DNA from: DASSKW01 sp035701115
GTDB lineage: Bacteria > Pseudomonadota > Gammaproteobacteria > Natronospirales > REEB76
Direction of reading: 5' to 3'
NCBI GenBank assembly: GCA_035701115.1
Contig: DASSOA010000169.1
Location: forward strand, 1 to 38,606
Length of the DNA: 38,606 bases
The position numbers and the translations under genes were made by a program. The notes under the pieces are model-generated. The model did not search any database. It was not told where the DNA came from and saw only the letters and a program-made list of their open reading frames with translations. This document shows positions 25,206-33,664 of the stretch, in pieces; position 1 is the first letter of the stretch, and every line of letters begins with the position of its first letter.

Positions 25206-26423
25206 ATGGGTGCTTTCGATTACGTCGCTCTCGATACCCGTGGCCGCGAATGCAAAGGCGTGATCGAAGGCGATACACCGCGTCAGGTGCGACAGCAATT
25301 GCGGGAACAGGGACTGACCCCGCTCAACATCAGCGAAGCGTCCGCCCAGGAAACAAAGAGTGCCAAGTCGGGACTGAGCCTGCGGCGCGGAATCAGTGCC
25401 ACTGACCTTGCCCTCATTACCCGCCAACTCGCCACGCTGGTGCGATCCGCGTTGCCCGTTGAAGAAGCGCTGCTTGCTGCCGCGCAACAGAACGAGAAAC
25501 CCCGCCTCAAGAGCATGCTGCTTTCTGTGCGCTCGCGCGTGATGGAAGGTCATACCCTCGCTCACGGCCTCGGTCAGTTTCCGCATATCTTTCCGGAAAT
25601 ATTCCGTGCCACGGTGGCCGCCGGTGAACACACCGGTCACCTCGATGGCGTGCTGGAACGTCTTGCAGATTACGCGGAGAACCATCAGCGACTGCGGCAG
25701 AAAATGTCCATCGCAATGATCTATCCGATGATACTTACCACGGTTGCCGTGCTCATTGTGCTGGGACTCATGACTTACGTTGTGCCTAAAGTCACCGAAG
25801 TGTATTCCCACACCGGGCAAGCCCTGCCGTTTCTGACCGTGGCGCTTATCGGCATCAGCAAGTTCCTGACACACTACGGCATCTGGCTTCTCGTCGCGCT
25901 CGTGGTTGCGGTCTATGCGCTGCGGCGCGCGCTCGCGAAACCCGATGTACGCAGGCGCTGGGATCGAAACAAGCTGCGAATGCCGCTGGTTGGGCGGCTG
26001 GTTCGTGGTGTCGACACCTCGCGATTTACCCGCACCCTGAGCATTCTCGCGGGCAGCGGCGTACCGGTGCTCGATTCGCTGCGTATCGCAGGCGAAGTCA
26101 TTCTCAATGTGCCCATGCGCGAAGCCGTTGCGGAGGCTGCACTGCGGGTGCGTGAAGGCTCCTCTATCAGTCAGGCGCTGTCGCGCAGCAATCTGTTTCC
26201 GCCCATGATGGTGCATCTGATTGCAAGCGGCGAATCCAGCGGCGAGCTCGACACCATGCTGGAACGCGCGGCTGTCAGTCAGGAACGCGAGCTGGAAACC
26301 CTAACGGCAATGCTGCTGGGTATTCTCGAGCCGGTGCTGATCCTGGTCATGGGTGTGCTGGTGCTGCTCATTGTGCTGGGCATCATGCTGCCGATCTTCA
26401 ATCTGAACGCGATGGTGCACTAG
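25206..26423 (+). CDS. gspF: Type II secretion system inner-membrane protein GspF
   Basis: A 405-residue platform protein. It begins GAFDYVALDTRGRECKGVIEGDT, as GspF proteins do; two repeated cytoplasmic F domains lie at ~65-180 and ~270-370, each ending before a membrane helix, and three membrane helices are visible (~170-195, ~220-240 and ~375-400). The segment SGESSGELDTMLERAA is the family hallmark. It starts 4 nt after the gspE stop. No gspG-N genes follow; the pseudopilins and gspL/M must lie elsewhere if the system works. Confidence 0.95.
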   Translation: MGAFDYVALDTRGRECKGVIEGDTPRQVRQQLREQGLTPLNISEASAQETKSAKSGLSLRRGISATDLALITRQLATLVRSALPVEEALLAAAQQNEKPRLKSMLLSVRSRVMEGHTLAHGLGQFPHIFPEIFRATVAAGEHTGHLDGVLERLADYAENHQRLRQKMSIAMIYPMILTTVAVLIVLGLMTYVVPKVTEVYSHTGQALPFLTVALIGISKFLTHYGIWLLVALVVAVYALRRALAKPDVRRRWDRNKLRMPLVGRLVRGVDTSRFTRTLSILAGSGVPVLDSLRIAGEVILNVPMREAVAEAALRVREGSSISQALSRSNLFPPMMVHLIASGESSGELDTMLERAAVSQERELETLTAMLLGILEPVLILVMGVLVLLIVLGIMLPIFNLNAMVH

Positions 26424-26445
26424 CACCCACAAAGGGAGAGATTTC

Positions 26446-27015
26446 GTGAAACTGTCCGCTGTCCTGTTTGCCTGTCTCGCGCTGGCTCCTGTTGCTGCAT
26501 CGGCCGCCAATTTCGACTATCAGTATGCGGAACTGAGTTACCAGCGCACTGCCGCCCACGTCGGCGACGGCGCGAAAGGGCCGGCCATTCAGTTTACCTA
26601 TGCATTTTCCGGGATGGACCTGCAACTGCTCGCGGGCGTGGCGCGCCTCGATACACCGGCTTCACCAGCCGATATCAACAATCACAATTACTGGGTTGGC
26701 TTTCGCGGTGAGGACTCATTTGGCAACGATACGGATTTTTACACCGATATTCTCTACCTGAACAACCGGACTGCGATTCAGAGCAGATCGAGCACCGACA
26801 ACGGCTATAAACTGACCCTTGGCGTACGCCATCGAATGGCGTCACGCTTCGAATTCGACGCCAGCGCCAGCCACTATTACCTTACACAGGGAATCAATGA
26901 AGCGGCAGTCGGCATCGTATTCAACGCAACCCGGCGCTTCGCGCTGGGACTCTCCTATGCGCATGACAGCCAACTGGACAACACCACAACGTTGCGCTTC
27001 CGCGTCTATTATTGA
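26446..27015 (+). CDS. Small exported beta-barrel-like protein, unknown function
   Basis: A 189-residue protein with a signal peptide (MKLSAVLFACLALAPVAASA, cleavage before ANFDY) and mature sequence made of alternating polar/aromatic strands (e.g. YQYAELSYQRTA, PAIQFTYAFSG, LQLLAGVARL, YKLTLGVRHRM, FALGLSYAHDS), ending in an aromatic residue (RFRVYY), the typical C-terminal outer-membrane barrel signal. An 8-strand barrel of OmpW/OmpA-transmembrane size is plausible. It starts with GTG at 26446, with AAGGGAGAG just upstream and only 22 nt after gspF, so it is likely cotranscribed with gspCDEF. No named family is recognised. Confidence 0.75.
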   Translation: MKLSAVLFACLALAPVAASAANFDYQYAELSYQRTAAHVGDGAKGPAIQFTYAFSGMDLQLLAGVARLDTPASPADINNHNYWVGFRGEDSFGNDTDFYTDILYLNNRTAIQSRSSTDNGYKLTLGVRHRMASRFEFDASASHYYLTQGINEAAVGIVFNATRRFALGLSYAHDSQLDNTTTLRFRVYY

Positions 27016-27145
27016 TCGTCCGGGCAACGGATCCGGCTGCCTGCCCTGCACCGCGCGTCCTGTTTCCCCGCCACCTGCGCCAGACGCTGTCAGCACAAAG
27101 CGGATTGCCAGGGAACTTTGACGCGGTGACCGAGCACTAATTGCG

Positions 27146-27183
27146 GGCATGCGCGCTGCGCGCCTTGTTGTTGCTGTTTTTTT
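27146..27183 (+). terminator. Possible intrinsic terminator between the barrel protein and the propeller gene
   Basis: A GC-rich hairpin (27146-27164, 7 bp with an AT bulge) is followed by a T-rich run ending in seven T (27177-27183). It would attenuate transcription entering the downstream gene, for which no clear separate promoter is seen in this 195-nt gap. Confidence 0.4.
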
Positions 27184-27210
27184 GTTCACCCCCACGCCCG
27201 GAGAATTATT

Positions 27211-30200
27211 ATGAAGAAGTCCGGCTTAGTTCATGTATTTTCTGTATTTATCTTGGCTATTGCCCTCCCTTGGGCCGCCGCACACGCGGCCGATAACAGT
27301 GGAAACACCCAACCCGATCCGTTCCAGAATCTGAAATTCCGCAACCTCGGCCCGGCAGTGGCCGGCGGACGGGTAAGCGCCGTGGTCGGTATCCCGGGCA
27401 ATCCACACATCTATTACGTCGGTGCCGCTGCGGGAGGTGTCTGGAAAAGTACCGATGGCGGGCAGCACTGGGAGTCGGTGTTGAAGGACGCCGACACCGC
27501 CTCAATCGGCGACATCGCACTGGCGCCATCCAATCCCAATCTGGTCTGGGTCGGAACCGGCGAAGCCAACGTCCGCAACAACGTGCTCAGCGGCGGCGGC
27601 GTGTACTTCTCCCCTGATGCAGGACACAGCTGGAAATTCATGGGACTCAAGGATGCCGGTCAGATATCACGGGTGATCGTGGATCCACACGATTCCAATA
27701 CCGTGTTTGTCGGCGCGATCGGCAACATCTGGAAACCCAATGCCGAACGCGGCGTGTTCAAGACCACCGATGGCGGCAAGACCTGGAAAAAAGTGCTGTT
27801 CGTAAATGATCAGACCGGTGTCGCCAGCATGGTCATGGACCCGAACAACCCCAAGGTGCTCTATGCCGCGATGTGGCAGGTACGCCGCTTTCCCTGGACG
27901 CTGGACGACGGCGGGCCGGGCAGCGCCATCTGGCGTTCGACCGACGGCGGCGACACCTGGACCAAGCTCACCAAGGACATGCCCAAGGGCCCCTTGGGCC
28001 GAATCGCGCTTGCCGTAGCGCCGAGCGATTCCAATCGCGTGTACGCCTTGATTGAAGCCAAGCGCGGCGAAGGCCTGCTGTGGCGCTCGGACAACATGGG
28101 CGACGACTGGACCAGAATCAGCGACAACTACAACCTCGATGTGCGGCCATTCTATTTCTCGCGCATGGCAGTCGCGCCCGACAATGAAAACCGCATCTAC
28201 TTCCTGTCCTTCCTGATGATGCGTTCCGACGACGGCGGCAAAACCGCCACGCCGATTGATCGCGGCGTTCATGTTGATCACCATGCCATCTGGATCGACC
28301 CGAAGGATCCGAACCGCATCATTCAGGGCAATGACGGCGGCGTCTATCTGACGACGACCGGCGGCAAGTCGTGGCGGTTCCTCGACAGTCTGCCCATCGA
28401 GCAGTTCTATATGGTCGCTGCCGACAGCCGCACGCCTTACAACCTGTGTGGCGGCCTGCAGGACAACAGCGCCTGGTGCGGCCCCTCCAGCACACTGGCC
28501 GATGACGTGGTCTCCGGCGCCGACTGGTTCACGGTAACCGGCGGCGACGGTGAATACGCAGTTCCCGCACCCAGCAATCCGAACATCATCTATTCGGATT
28601 CTCAGGACGGTGCAATCGGTCGCTACGACCTCAGTACGCATCGTTCAACCTTCACGATGCCTTATGTTCGCGGTCCCGGCTTCATCAACGACACGGCGCT
28701 TGCGGACCTCAAATACCGCTTCAACTGGACTTCCCCGATTGCGGTATCGCCGACCGATGAGAATACCGTGTTCCTCGGCGCCAATGTCGTTTTCAAATCC
28801 ACCGACGGCGGCATTCACTGGGAACCAATCAGCGGTGATCTCACCCGGAACGACAAGAGCAAGCAGCAGTTGCCGGGTGGCCCGGTCAATTACGACATTT
28901 CCGGCGCGGAAAACTACGACACCCTGTTGTCCATCACGCTCGCGCCGACCGACCAGAAGGTGATCTGGACCGGCAGCGACGACGGACTGGTCCACATGAC
29001 CCGCGACGGCGGCAAACACTGGGAAAATGTGACGCCATCCGGTGCGCCGAAATGGGAACGCGTCTACCAGATCGGCGTTTCTCCATTCGATGCCGGAACC
29101 GCCTATGTGGCATTTGACGGCCACATGCTGGGAGACGATCAGCCGCACGTTTATGCAACCGATAACTTCGGCAAATCCTGGCGGCGGATTGACGAAGGAT
29201 TGCCCGATGCCGCTGTCAATGTGGTTCGCGAAGATCCCGACCAGCGCGGTTTGCTGATCCTCGGCAATATGACCGGGCTCTGGTATTCACGGGACAGCGG
29301 CAAGCACTGGCAGCAGTTGAAGGCGGACTTCCCGGTGGTGCCCGTGTACGACCTCAAATTTGTACACCATGATCTGGTGGTGGCAACGCATGGACGCGGT
29401 CTGTTCGTGCTGGATGACTTGCGCCCCCTCGAGCAGATGGACGAACAAGTCAGGAATGAGACATTCCATTTGTTCGGCGCATCGACCGGTACCCAGTTCA
29501 TCACCTGGAACCGCGGTGAAGGCGCGGAACCTGCTTTTACAACGCCCAATGCACCGCATGGTGTCGTCGTTGACTATTACCTCGCCAAGGAACTCAAAGC
29601 GACGGCGAGCGAAAAACAGGACCACGAGTCTCCAGTCAAAATCGAAGTCAAGGACGGCAACGGCAACGTCGTCGACACCGAATATGGCTCAGCCAAACAG
29701 GGCGTCAACCGCTTTGTCTGGAACATGCGCTACCAGGGTCCCACTGAACTCGATTTCGAGCATCACATGGGCGGCGGCGAAGGCTTCGGTGGCAACCATG
29801 GTCCGCTGGTATTGCCGGGTACCTACACTGTCGCAGTGACTGTAAACGGCAAAACTGCAACTGCTGCTGCGCGGGTGGTGAGCGACCCGAACCAGAAACT
29901 TTCCCTGACCGAGATGCAGTACCGCACCCGACAGGGATTGGCAACGCGTAATCAGGTGAGTGCATTGCATGAAATGTTGAATCGCCTTGTCGCAATGCAG
30001 TCCAGCCTGTCGGGCTTCGAGCAGAAGGCGCAATCCGGCGATGACAAGAAGCAGTATGCGGCGGTGCTCGGCCAGGCCAAAGCGCTGGACAAGAAACTGG
30101 GCGCGCTCAAGGACAGCGTCTATAACTCCGAAGTGCAGCACGATGCCATTGAAGACGACATCCACTATCTCCAGAGCCTCAATGACTCGCTGGAATACAT

Positions 30201-30411
30201 GATGTACGCCTACATGGGCGATCCGCAGCCCTATCCGCCCAATGTGGCGGAGACCGGCACTGAACTTGCCGGCAAACTGGACAAGGTGCTGGCACAGTTC
30301 AATTCACTGCTGCAGACAGACGTACCCGCCTATAACAAGGCTGCGTACGCAGCAGGCGCGCCCACGCTGATGGTCGGCAAACCGGTCAGCGTAAAGCCTG
30401 TTGAGATGTAA
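27211..30411 (+). CDS. Exported VPS10/sortilin-like Asp-box beta-propeller protein
   Basis: A 1066-residue protein. Residues 1-27 form a signal peptide (cleavage near AAHAADNS). Residues ~35-750 carry at least eleven Asp-box (BNR) motifs of the S-x-D-x-G-x-x-W type, such as STDGGQHW, SPDAGHSW, TTDGGKTW, STDGGDTW, TTTGGKSW, STDGGIHW, TRDGGKHW, TDNFGKSW and SRDSGKHW; this number fits one ten-bladed VPS10/sortilin-type propeller or two smaller ones. A probable Ig/FlgD-like domain (~790-890) and a helical C-terminal region (~900-1040) follow. Bacterial members are annotated as glycosyl hydrolase-like/sortilin proteins without a proven reaction. GGAG precedes the ATG by 7 nt. A strong terminator follows. 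Position after gspCDEF suggests, but does not prove, T2SS export. Confidence 0.9.
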   Translation: MKKSGLVHVFSVFILAIALPWAAAHAADNSGNTQPDPFQNLKFRNLGPAVAGGRVSAVVGIPGNPHIYYVGAAAGGVWKSTDGGQHWESVLKDADTASIGDIALAPSNPNLVWVGTGEANVRNNVLSGGGVYFSPDAGHSWKFMGLKDAGQISRVIVDPHDSNTVFVGAIGNIWKPNAERGVFKTTDGGKTWKKVLFVNDQTGVASMVMDPNNPKVLYAAMWQVRRFPWTLDDGGPGSAIWRSTDGGDTWTKLTKDMPKGPLGRIALAVAPSDSNRVYALIEAKRGEGLLWRSDNMGDDWTRISDNYNLDVRPFYFSRMAVAPDNENRIYFLSFLMMRSDDGGKTATPIDRGVHVDHHAIWIDPKDPNRIIQGNDGGVYLTTTGGKSWRFLDSLPIEQFYMVAADSRTPYNLCGGLQDNSAWCGPSSTLADDVVSGADWFTVTGGDGEYAVPAPSNPNIIYSDSQDGAIGRYDLSTHRSTFTMPYVRGPGFINDTALADLKYRFNWTSPIAVSPTDENTVFLGANVVFKSTDGGIHWEPISGDLTRNDKSKQQLPGGPVNYDISGAENYDTLLSITLAPTDQKVIWTGSDDGLVHMTRDGGKHWENVTPSGAPKWERVYQIGVSPFDAGTAYVAFDGHMLGDDQPHVYATDNFGKSWRRIDEGLPDAAVNVVREDPDQRGLLILGNMTGLWYSRDSGKHWQQLKADFPVVPVYDLKFVHHDLVVATHGRGLFVLDDLRPLEQMDEQVRNETFHLFGASTGTQFITWNRGEGAEPAFTTPNAPHGVVVDYYLAKELKATASEKQDHESPVKIEVKDGNGNVVDTEYGSAKQGVNRFVWNMRYQGPTELDFEHHMGGGEGFGGNHGPLVLPGTYTVAVTVNGKTATAAARVVSDPNQKLSLTEMQYRTRQGLATRNQVSALHEMLNRLVAMQSSLSGFEQKAQSGDDKKQYAAVLGQAKALDKKLGALKDSVYNSEVQHDAIEDDIHYLQSLNDSLEYMMYAYMGDPQPYPPNVAETGTELAGKLDKVLAQFNSLLQTDVPAYNKAAYAAGAPTLMVGKPVSVKPVEM

Positions 30412-30441
30412 TGGCCAGCTGAATCGTCTGTGGTAATTAAC

Positions 30442-30470
30442 GGGGAGGGCTTTGCCCTCCCCTTCTTTTT
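30442..30470 (+). terminator. Strong intrinsic terminator after the propeller gene
   Basis: GGGGAGGGC (30442-30450), a TTT loop and GCCCTCCCC (30454-30462) form a perfect 9-bp stem, followed by TTCTTTTT. It closes the + strand gspCDEF-barrel-propeller run 31 nt after the stop. Confidence 0.93.
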
Positions 30471-30643
30471 CCGAGGGCAGGCGGCGGATGCGGGCCGTTG
30501 CCGGAAGCCGATTATCGTGCGGAATGTCGCCGCATCAGCGCAGCGACCGAAAGAAGTCTGGCACAGGAATCATCACGGTGCCTGTGTCGTGTTGGTGACA
30601 CCAGTCCGGCATCCGGATGCCAAAGACCGGCATGCAGGCAGGT

Positions 30644-31621
30644 TCAGAACCTGATGAGCGCGGCGCCCCAGGTGAATCCGCCGCCGAAGGCTTCCAGCAG
30701 AACGGTCTGACCGCGCTTGACGCGACCGTCGCGCACCGCAACGTCCAGCGCCATCGGGACCGACGCGGTTGAGGTATTGCCATGCTCCTGGATGGTCAGG
30801 ATCACGCGCTCCATCGGCATCTTCAGCTTGCGTGCTGTTGCTTCGATGATGCGCATGTTTGCCTGATGCGGGATCAGCCAGTCAATGTCATCGCCGGTCA
30901 TGCCATTGGCTTCAAGCGCCTCAATCACGATGTCACCCAGTTTGTGCACGGCAACCTTGAATACCTCGTTGCCCTTCATCTGGATGAAATCCTTACCGGA
31001 CTTGAGATCATTGAATCCTTTCGACACGCCGGATGGAAAATACAGCATGTCGGCGTACTGGCCGTCGGCATGCACATGCGTTGACAGAATGCCGGGCTCC
31101 GCGGACGGCTGCAGAACCACGGCGCCGGCGCCGTCACCGAACAGCACGCAGGTCGAGCGATCCGTGTAATCCGTCATGCGCGACAAGGTTTCGCCACCCA
31201 CCACCAGCGCGCATTTCGCGCTGCCGGTGCGGATGAACTTGTCAGCAATATCCAGCGCGTAGATGAACCCGGCACAGGCGGCTTCCAGACTGAACGCCAT
31301 CGGGCCGTGGATATCCAGCCGGCGCTGCAACAGGCAACCCATGTTGGGAAATACCTGATCGGGCGTGGTGGTGGCAACGATGACGAGATCGATATCCCGC
31401 GGTCCGACACCGGCCGCCTGCATGGCATTGCGCGCCGCCTGTTCGCAGAAATCGAGATTGGTTTCGCCTTCGGCAGCGATGTGCCGGCGCTCGATGCCGG
31501 TGCGCGTGCGAATCCATTCGTCGGTAGTGTCGACCATCTTTTCAAGATCGCGATTACTCAGAATACGCTCCGGCAGGCCGAGTCCGGTCCCGGCAATGCG
31601 GGAATAAATGCGTTCAGTCAT
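30644..31621 (-). CDS. fabH: Beta-ketoacyl-ACP synthase III
   Basis: A 325-residue thiolase-fold enzyme starting fatty-acid chains by condensing acetyl-CoA with malonyl-ACP. The Cys-His-Asn triad is visible: Cys116 in EAACAGFIYAL, His in WLIPHQANMRI, and Asn in EHGNTSTASVPMAL. The GGGFTWGAALIRF C terminus is typical. The start overlaps the plsX stop by 8 nt (ATGACTGA), so the two are translationally coupled. The fabD and fabG genes that often follow are absent; to the left are 170 nt with only weak dyads (e.g. GGCATCCGGATGCC at 30608-30621). Confidence 0.97.
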   Translation of the reverse strand: MTERIYSRIAGTGLGLPERILSNRDLEKMVDTTDEWIRTRTGIERRHIAAEGETNLDFCEQAARNAMQAAGVGPRDIDLVIVATTTPDQVFPNMGCLLQRRLDIHGPMAFSLEAACAGFIYALDIADKFIRTGSAKCALVVGGETLSRMTDYTDRSTCVLFGDGAGAVVLQPSAEPGILSTHVHADGQYADMLYFPSGVSKGFNDLKSGKDFIQMKGNEVFKVAVHKLGDIVIEALEANGMTGDDIDWLIPHQANMRIIEATARKLKMPMERVILTIQEHGNTSTASVPMALDVAVRDGRVKRGQTVLLEAFGGGFTWGAALIRF

Positions 31622-32651
31622 TGTTGTTCACCTGCCTGTCTGCAAGCTGGCTTTCGAGGAGCCGGCTGATGCGCTGCGGCACCTGGTTCTGGACTTCAAG
31701 AATGGCGATACGGATCGCGCTGGCAAATCCGACGCTGTCGGTACTGCCGTGGCTTTTCACAACCACGCCTTTCAGACCGAGCAGACTTGCGCCGTTGTAG
31801 TTCCTGGGATCAAGCCGCCGCTTCAATGCGTGCAATACGGGAAGCGAAACCAGCGCGAGGAATCGTGTAAAGACGGTACGACGGAATTCCTCGCGGATGT
31901 ACTGACCAATCATCTTGGCCAGCCCTTCCATGGTTTTGAGTGCCACGTTGCCGACAAAACCGTCGGTGACCACAACGTCCACATCCTTCGAGAAAATGTG
32001 GTTGCCTTCCACGAAACCGACGTAATTGAGGTGACTCGACGCAATCAGCTTGCCGGCTTCCTTCACCTTTTCGTTTCCCTTGATTTCCTCTTCACCGATG
32101 TTCAGCAATCCCACACGCGGTTCGGCAATGCCGTACACCGCGCTGGCCAGCGCGGCACCCATCACACCAAACTGGAACAGCTGCTCGGATGTGCAGTCTG
32201 CATTGGCACCCAGATCCAGCATGTGAGTGTGGCCCTCGTGCGAGGGAATCAAGGCGCAGATTGCGGGACGATCGATGCCGGGAATCGTCTTCAGGACGAA
32301 ACGCGCGGTCGCCATCAATGCGCCGGTGTTGCCGGCACTGACACAGGCGTCGGCTACACCCTCCTTGACCAGATTGATGGCGACGCGCATGGAAGAGTCT
32401 TTCTTGCCGCGCAGCGCCTGCGAAGGCAACTCGTCCATCAGGACGACCTGCGTGGCGTGCTGAATCTTCAAACGGTCGCCGTATTCGGTTCGGCCGCGCA
32501 GCGACTTTTGAAGGGTGGCTGTATCGCCTACGAGAATCACTCGCAGCGACGGATTTCGGGACAGCATGTCGAGCGCAGCCGGAATCACCACACTCGGGCC
32601 GTGGTCGCCGCCCATCGCATCGAGTGCAATCGTTACCGTGTTAGCGCTCAC
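31614..32651 (-). CDS. plsX: Phosphate acyltransferase PlsX
   Basis: A 345-residue peripheral membrane enzyme making acyl-phosphate from acyl-ACP for phospholipid synthesis. Family blocks are clear: TIALDAMGGDHGPSVVIPAA at the N terminus, VSAGNTGALMATARFVL, GANADCTSEQLFQFGVMG, and VVTDGFVGNVALKTMEG. It lies between rpmF and fabH, the conserved rpmF-plsX-fabH order. The 143 nt to rpmF hold a long perfect hairpin. Confidence 0.97.
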   Translation of the reverse strand: MSANTVTIALDAMGGDHGPSVVIPAALDMLSRNPSLRVILVGDTATLQKSLRGRTEYGDRLKIQHATQVVLMDELPSQALRGKKDSSMRVAINLVKEGVADACVSAGNTGALMATARFVLKTIPGIDRPAICALIPSHEGHTHMLDLGANADCTSEQLFQFGVMGAALASAVYGIAEPRVGLLNIGEEEIKGNEKVKEAGKLIASSHLNYVGFVEGNHIFSKDVDVVVTDGFVGNVALKTMEGLAKMIGQYIREEFRRTVFTRFLALVSLPVLHALKRRLDPRNYNGASLLGLKGVVVKSHGSTDSVGFASAIRIAILEVQNQVPQRISRLLESQLADRQVNNND

Positions 32652-32739
32652 GGGATCGGGAATCCTGCTTCATGAGAACCCCATCGGGTCAGTAAACGAC
32701 GAACCATTCGGTTCGCGGATTGCCGGCTCAATTCAGCAA

Positions 32740-32770
32740 ATCGCCGGAACAAGCGACTTGTTCCGGCGAT
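32740..32770 (-). repeat. 14-bp perfect hairpin between rpmF and plsX
   Basis: ATCGCCGGAACAAG (32740-32753) and its exact complement (32757-32770) flank a 3-nt loop; outer AATTC/GAATT arms (32730-32734, 32775-32779) extend the symmetry. There is no U-tract, so it may be an attenuator, RNase site or mRNA-stabilising stem rather than a full terminator. Confidence 0.8.
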
Positions 32771-32794
32771 GTCCGAATTGCACTGTGAAACGGG

Positions 32795-32977
32795 TCAGTC
32801 TTCCTGACGGGTAGTCAGAATCTTCTTGCCGCGGTAATAGCCGTCGGCCGTGATGTGATGGCGGCGATGGGTTTCGCCACTGGTGGCATCCACCGACAAC
32901 GTGGGACCACTCAGCGCATCGTGTGAACGACGCATACCGCGGCGGGACGGGGTCTTGCGACTTTTCTGGACAGCCAT
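32795..32977 (-). CDS. rpmF: 50S ribosomal protein L32
   Basis: A 60-residue ribosomal protein. It begins MAVQKSRKTPSRRGMRRSHD and has the L32 middle GPTLSVDATSGETHRRHHIT and the C-terminal GYYRGKKIL. It lacks the four zinc-binding cysteines found in some L32 proteins (C- form). The ATG at 32977 has AGGAG 6 nt upstream, so I prefer it to the ATG two codons earlier. It follows yceD by 37 nt. Confidence 0.96.
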   Translation of the reverse strand: MAVQKSRKTPSRRGMRRSHDALSGPTLSVDATSGETHRRHHITADGYYRGKKILTTRQED

Positions 32978-33014
32978 AATCAACTCCTGCTCAAGAATTC
33001 GGTTCGGTTAAAAA

Positions 33015-33539
33015 CTAGCGATGCCGCTTCAACTGCTCCAGCACCGCAAATGGATTCTGTGTTTGCCCGATCTTCGACTTCAGCTCGCCGGTCTGTGGCA
33101 CTTTTTCCTGTTTGCTCGCCTTGCAGCGCGCATTTTCGTGCATGGGCACTGACGGCGCAGCCAGCAATAGTTCATCTTCCACCAGTTCAGCCAGATTGAT
33201 GCGGCCATCCGGCGAGAACAATGGCTCCTCGGTTTCAAGCGCGGCTGCTTCGCTGTCGCTTCGCACCCATATCAACCTGAATTCCGCGCTGACCGGCTGC
33301 GTCATCGGCTCAAGGCAGCGCTGACACGTCAGCGGCAGTTCGGCCTCAATCCCGCCGCGCACGCTGACCCGCCCATTGCCTTCGTCGACCGCGTGCAAAA
33401 CCAGCGCGGGGTCGCCTGCCGCGCCGGACAATATCGCATTCAATCGCGGCATCGCCTTCATACGCACACGGCCCGCCAGTTCCAGCGGCTGACGCGTCAA
33501 ACGCGCAAGATCCAGGAACTCCGGCAGACCGTTCGGCAT
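33015..33539 (-). CDS. yceD: YceD (DUF177) large-ribosomal-RNA accumulation protein
   Basis: A 174-residue DUF177 protein. It shares with E. coli YceD the N terminus (LPEFLDLARLTRQPLELAGRV), the LTCQRCLEPMTQPVSAEFRL segment, the acidic INLAELVEDELLLAAPSVP block and the NPFAVLEQLKRHR tail. YceD is linked to 23S rRNA accumulation and is nearly always upstream of rpmF. The ATG at 33539 has no Shine-Dalgarno sequence and sits only about 9 nt after a near-consensus -10 hexamer, so the gene is probably leaderless. Confidence 0.93.
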   Translation of the reverse strand: MPNGLPEFLDLARLTRQPLELAGRVRMKAMPRLNAILSGAAGDPALVLHAVDEGNGRVSVRGGIEAELPLTCQRCLEPMTQPVSAEFRLIWVRSDSEAAALETEEPLFSPDGRINLAELVEDELLLAAPSVPMHENARCKASKQEKVPQTGELKSKIGQTQNPFAVLEQLKRHR

Positions 33540-33548
33540 AAGCGCGTA

Positions 33549-33577
33549 ATGATACGTTCAGAAGCCTGCACTGTCAA
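33549..33577 (-). promoter_or_regulatory. Near-consensus sigma70 promoter for yceD-rpmF-plsX-fabH
   Basis: On the minus strand a perfect TTGACA (33572-33577) and TATCAT (33549-33554) are separated by exactly 17 nt. The -10 ends 9 nt before the yceD ATG, so transcription should start 0-4 nt ahead of the start codon. Confidence 0.82.
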
Positions 33578-33664
33578 AGCAAATCACCGGCAACTCCTTG
33601 TTTTTACTGCGCCTTATGAACGCGAGACTTGACGGCGCCGGGTATGCCCCGTAGAACGGCGCCC

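Noticed and set aside
27667..28641. 324-codon open frame on - strand inside the propeller gene
   Set aside because: Shadow frame of a GC-rich gene with clear Asp-box repeats on the other strand.
27450..29320. Asp-box repeats read as a DNA repeat array
   Set aside because: The repeats are degenerate protein motifs at irregular spacing, not nucleotide repeats or a CRISPR array.
30471..30643. Small gene between the terminator and fabH
   Set aside because: Short open frames have no ribosome-binding site or recognisable sequence; only weak dyads are present.
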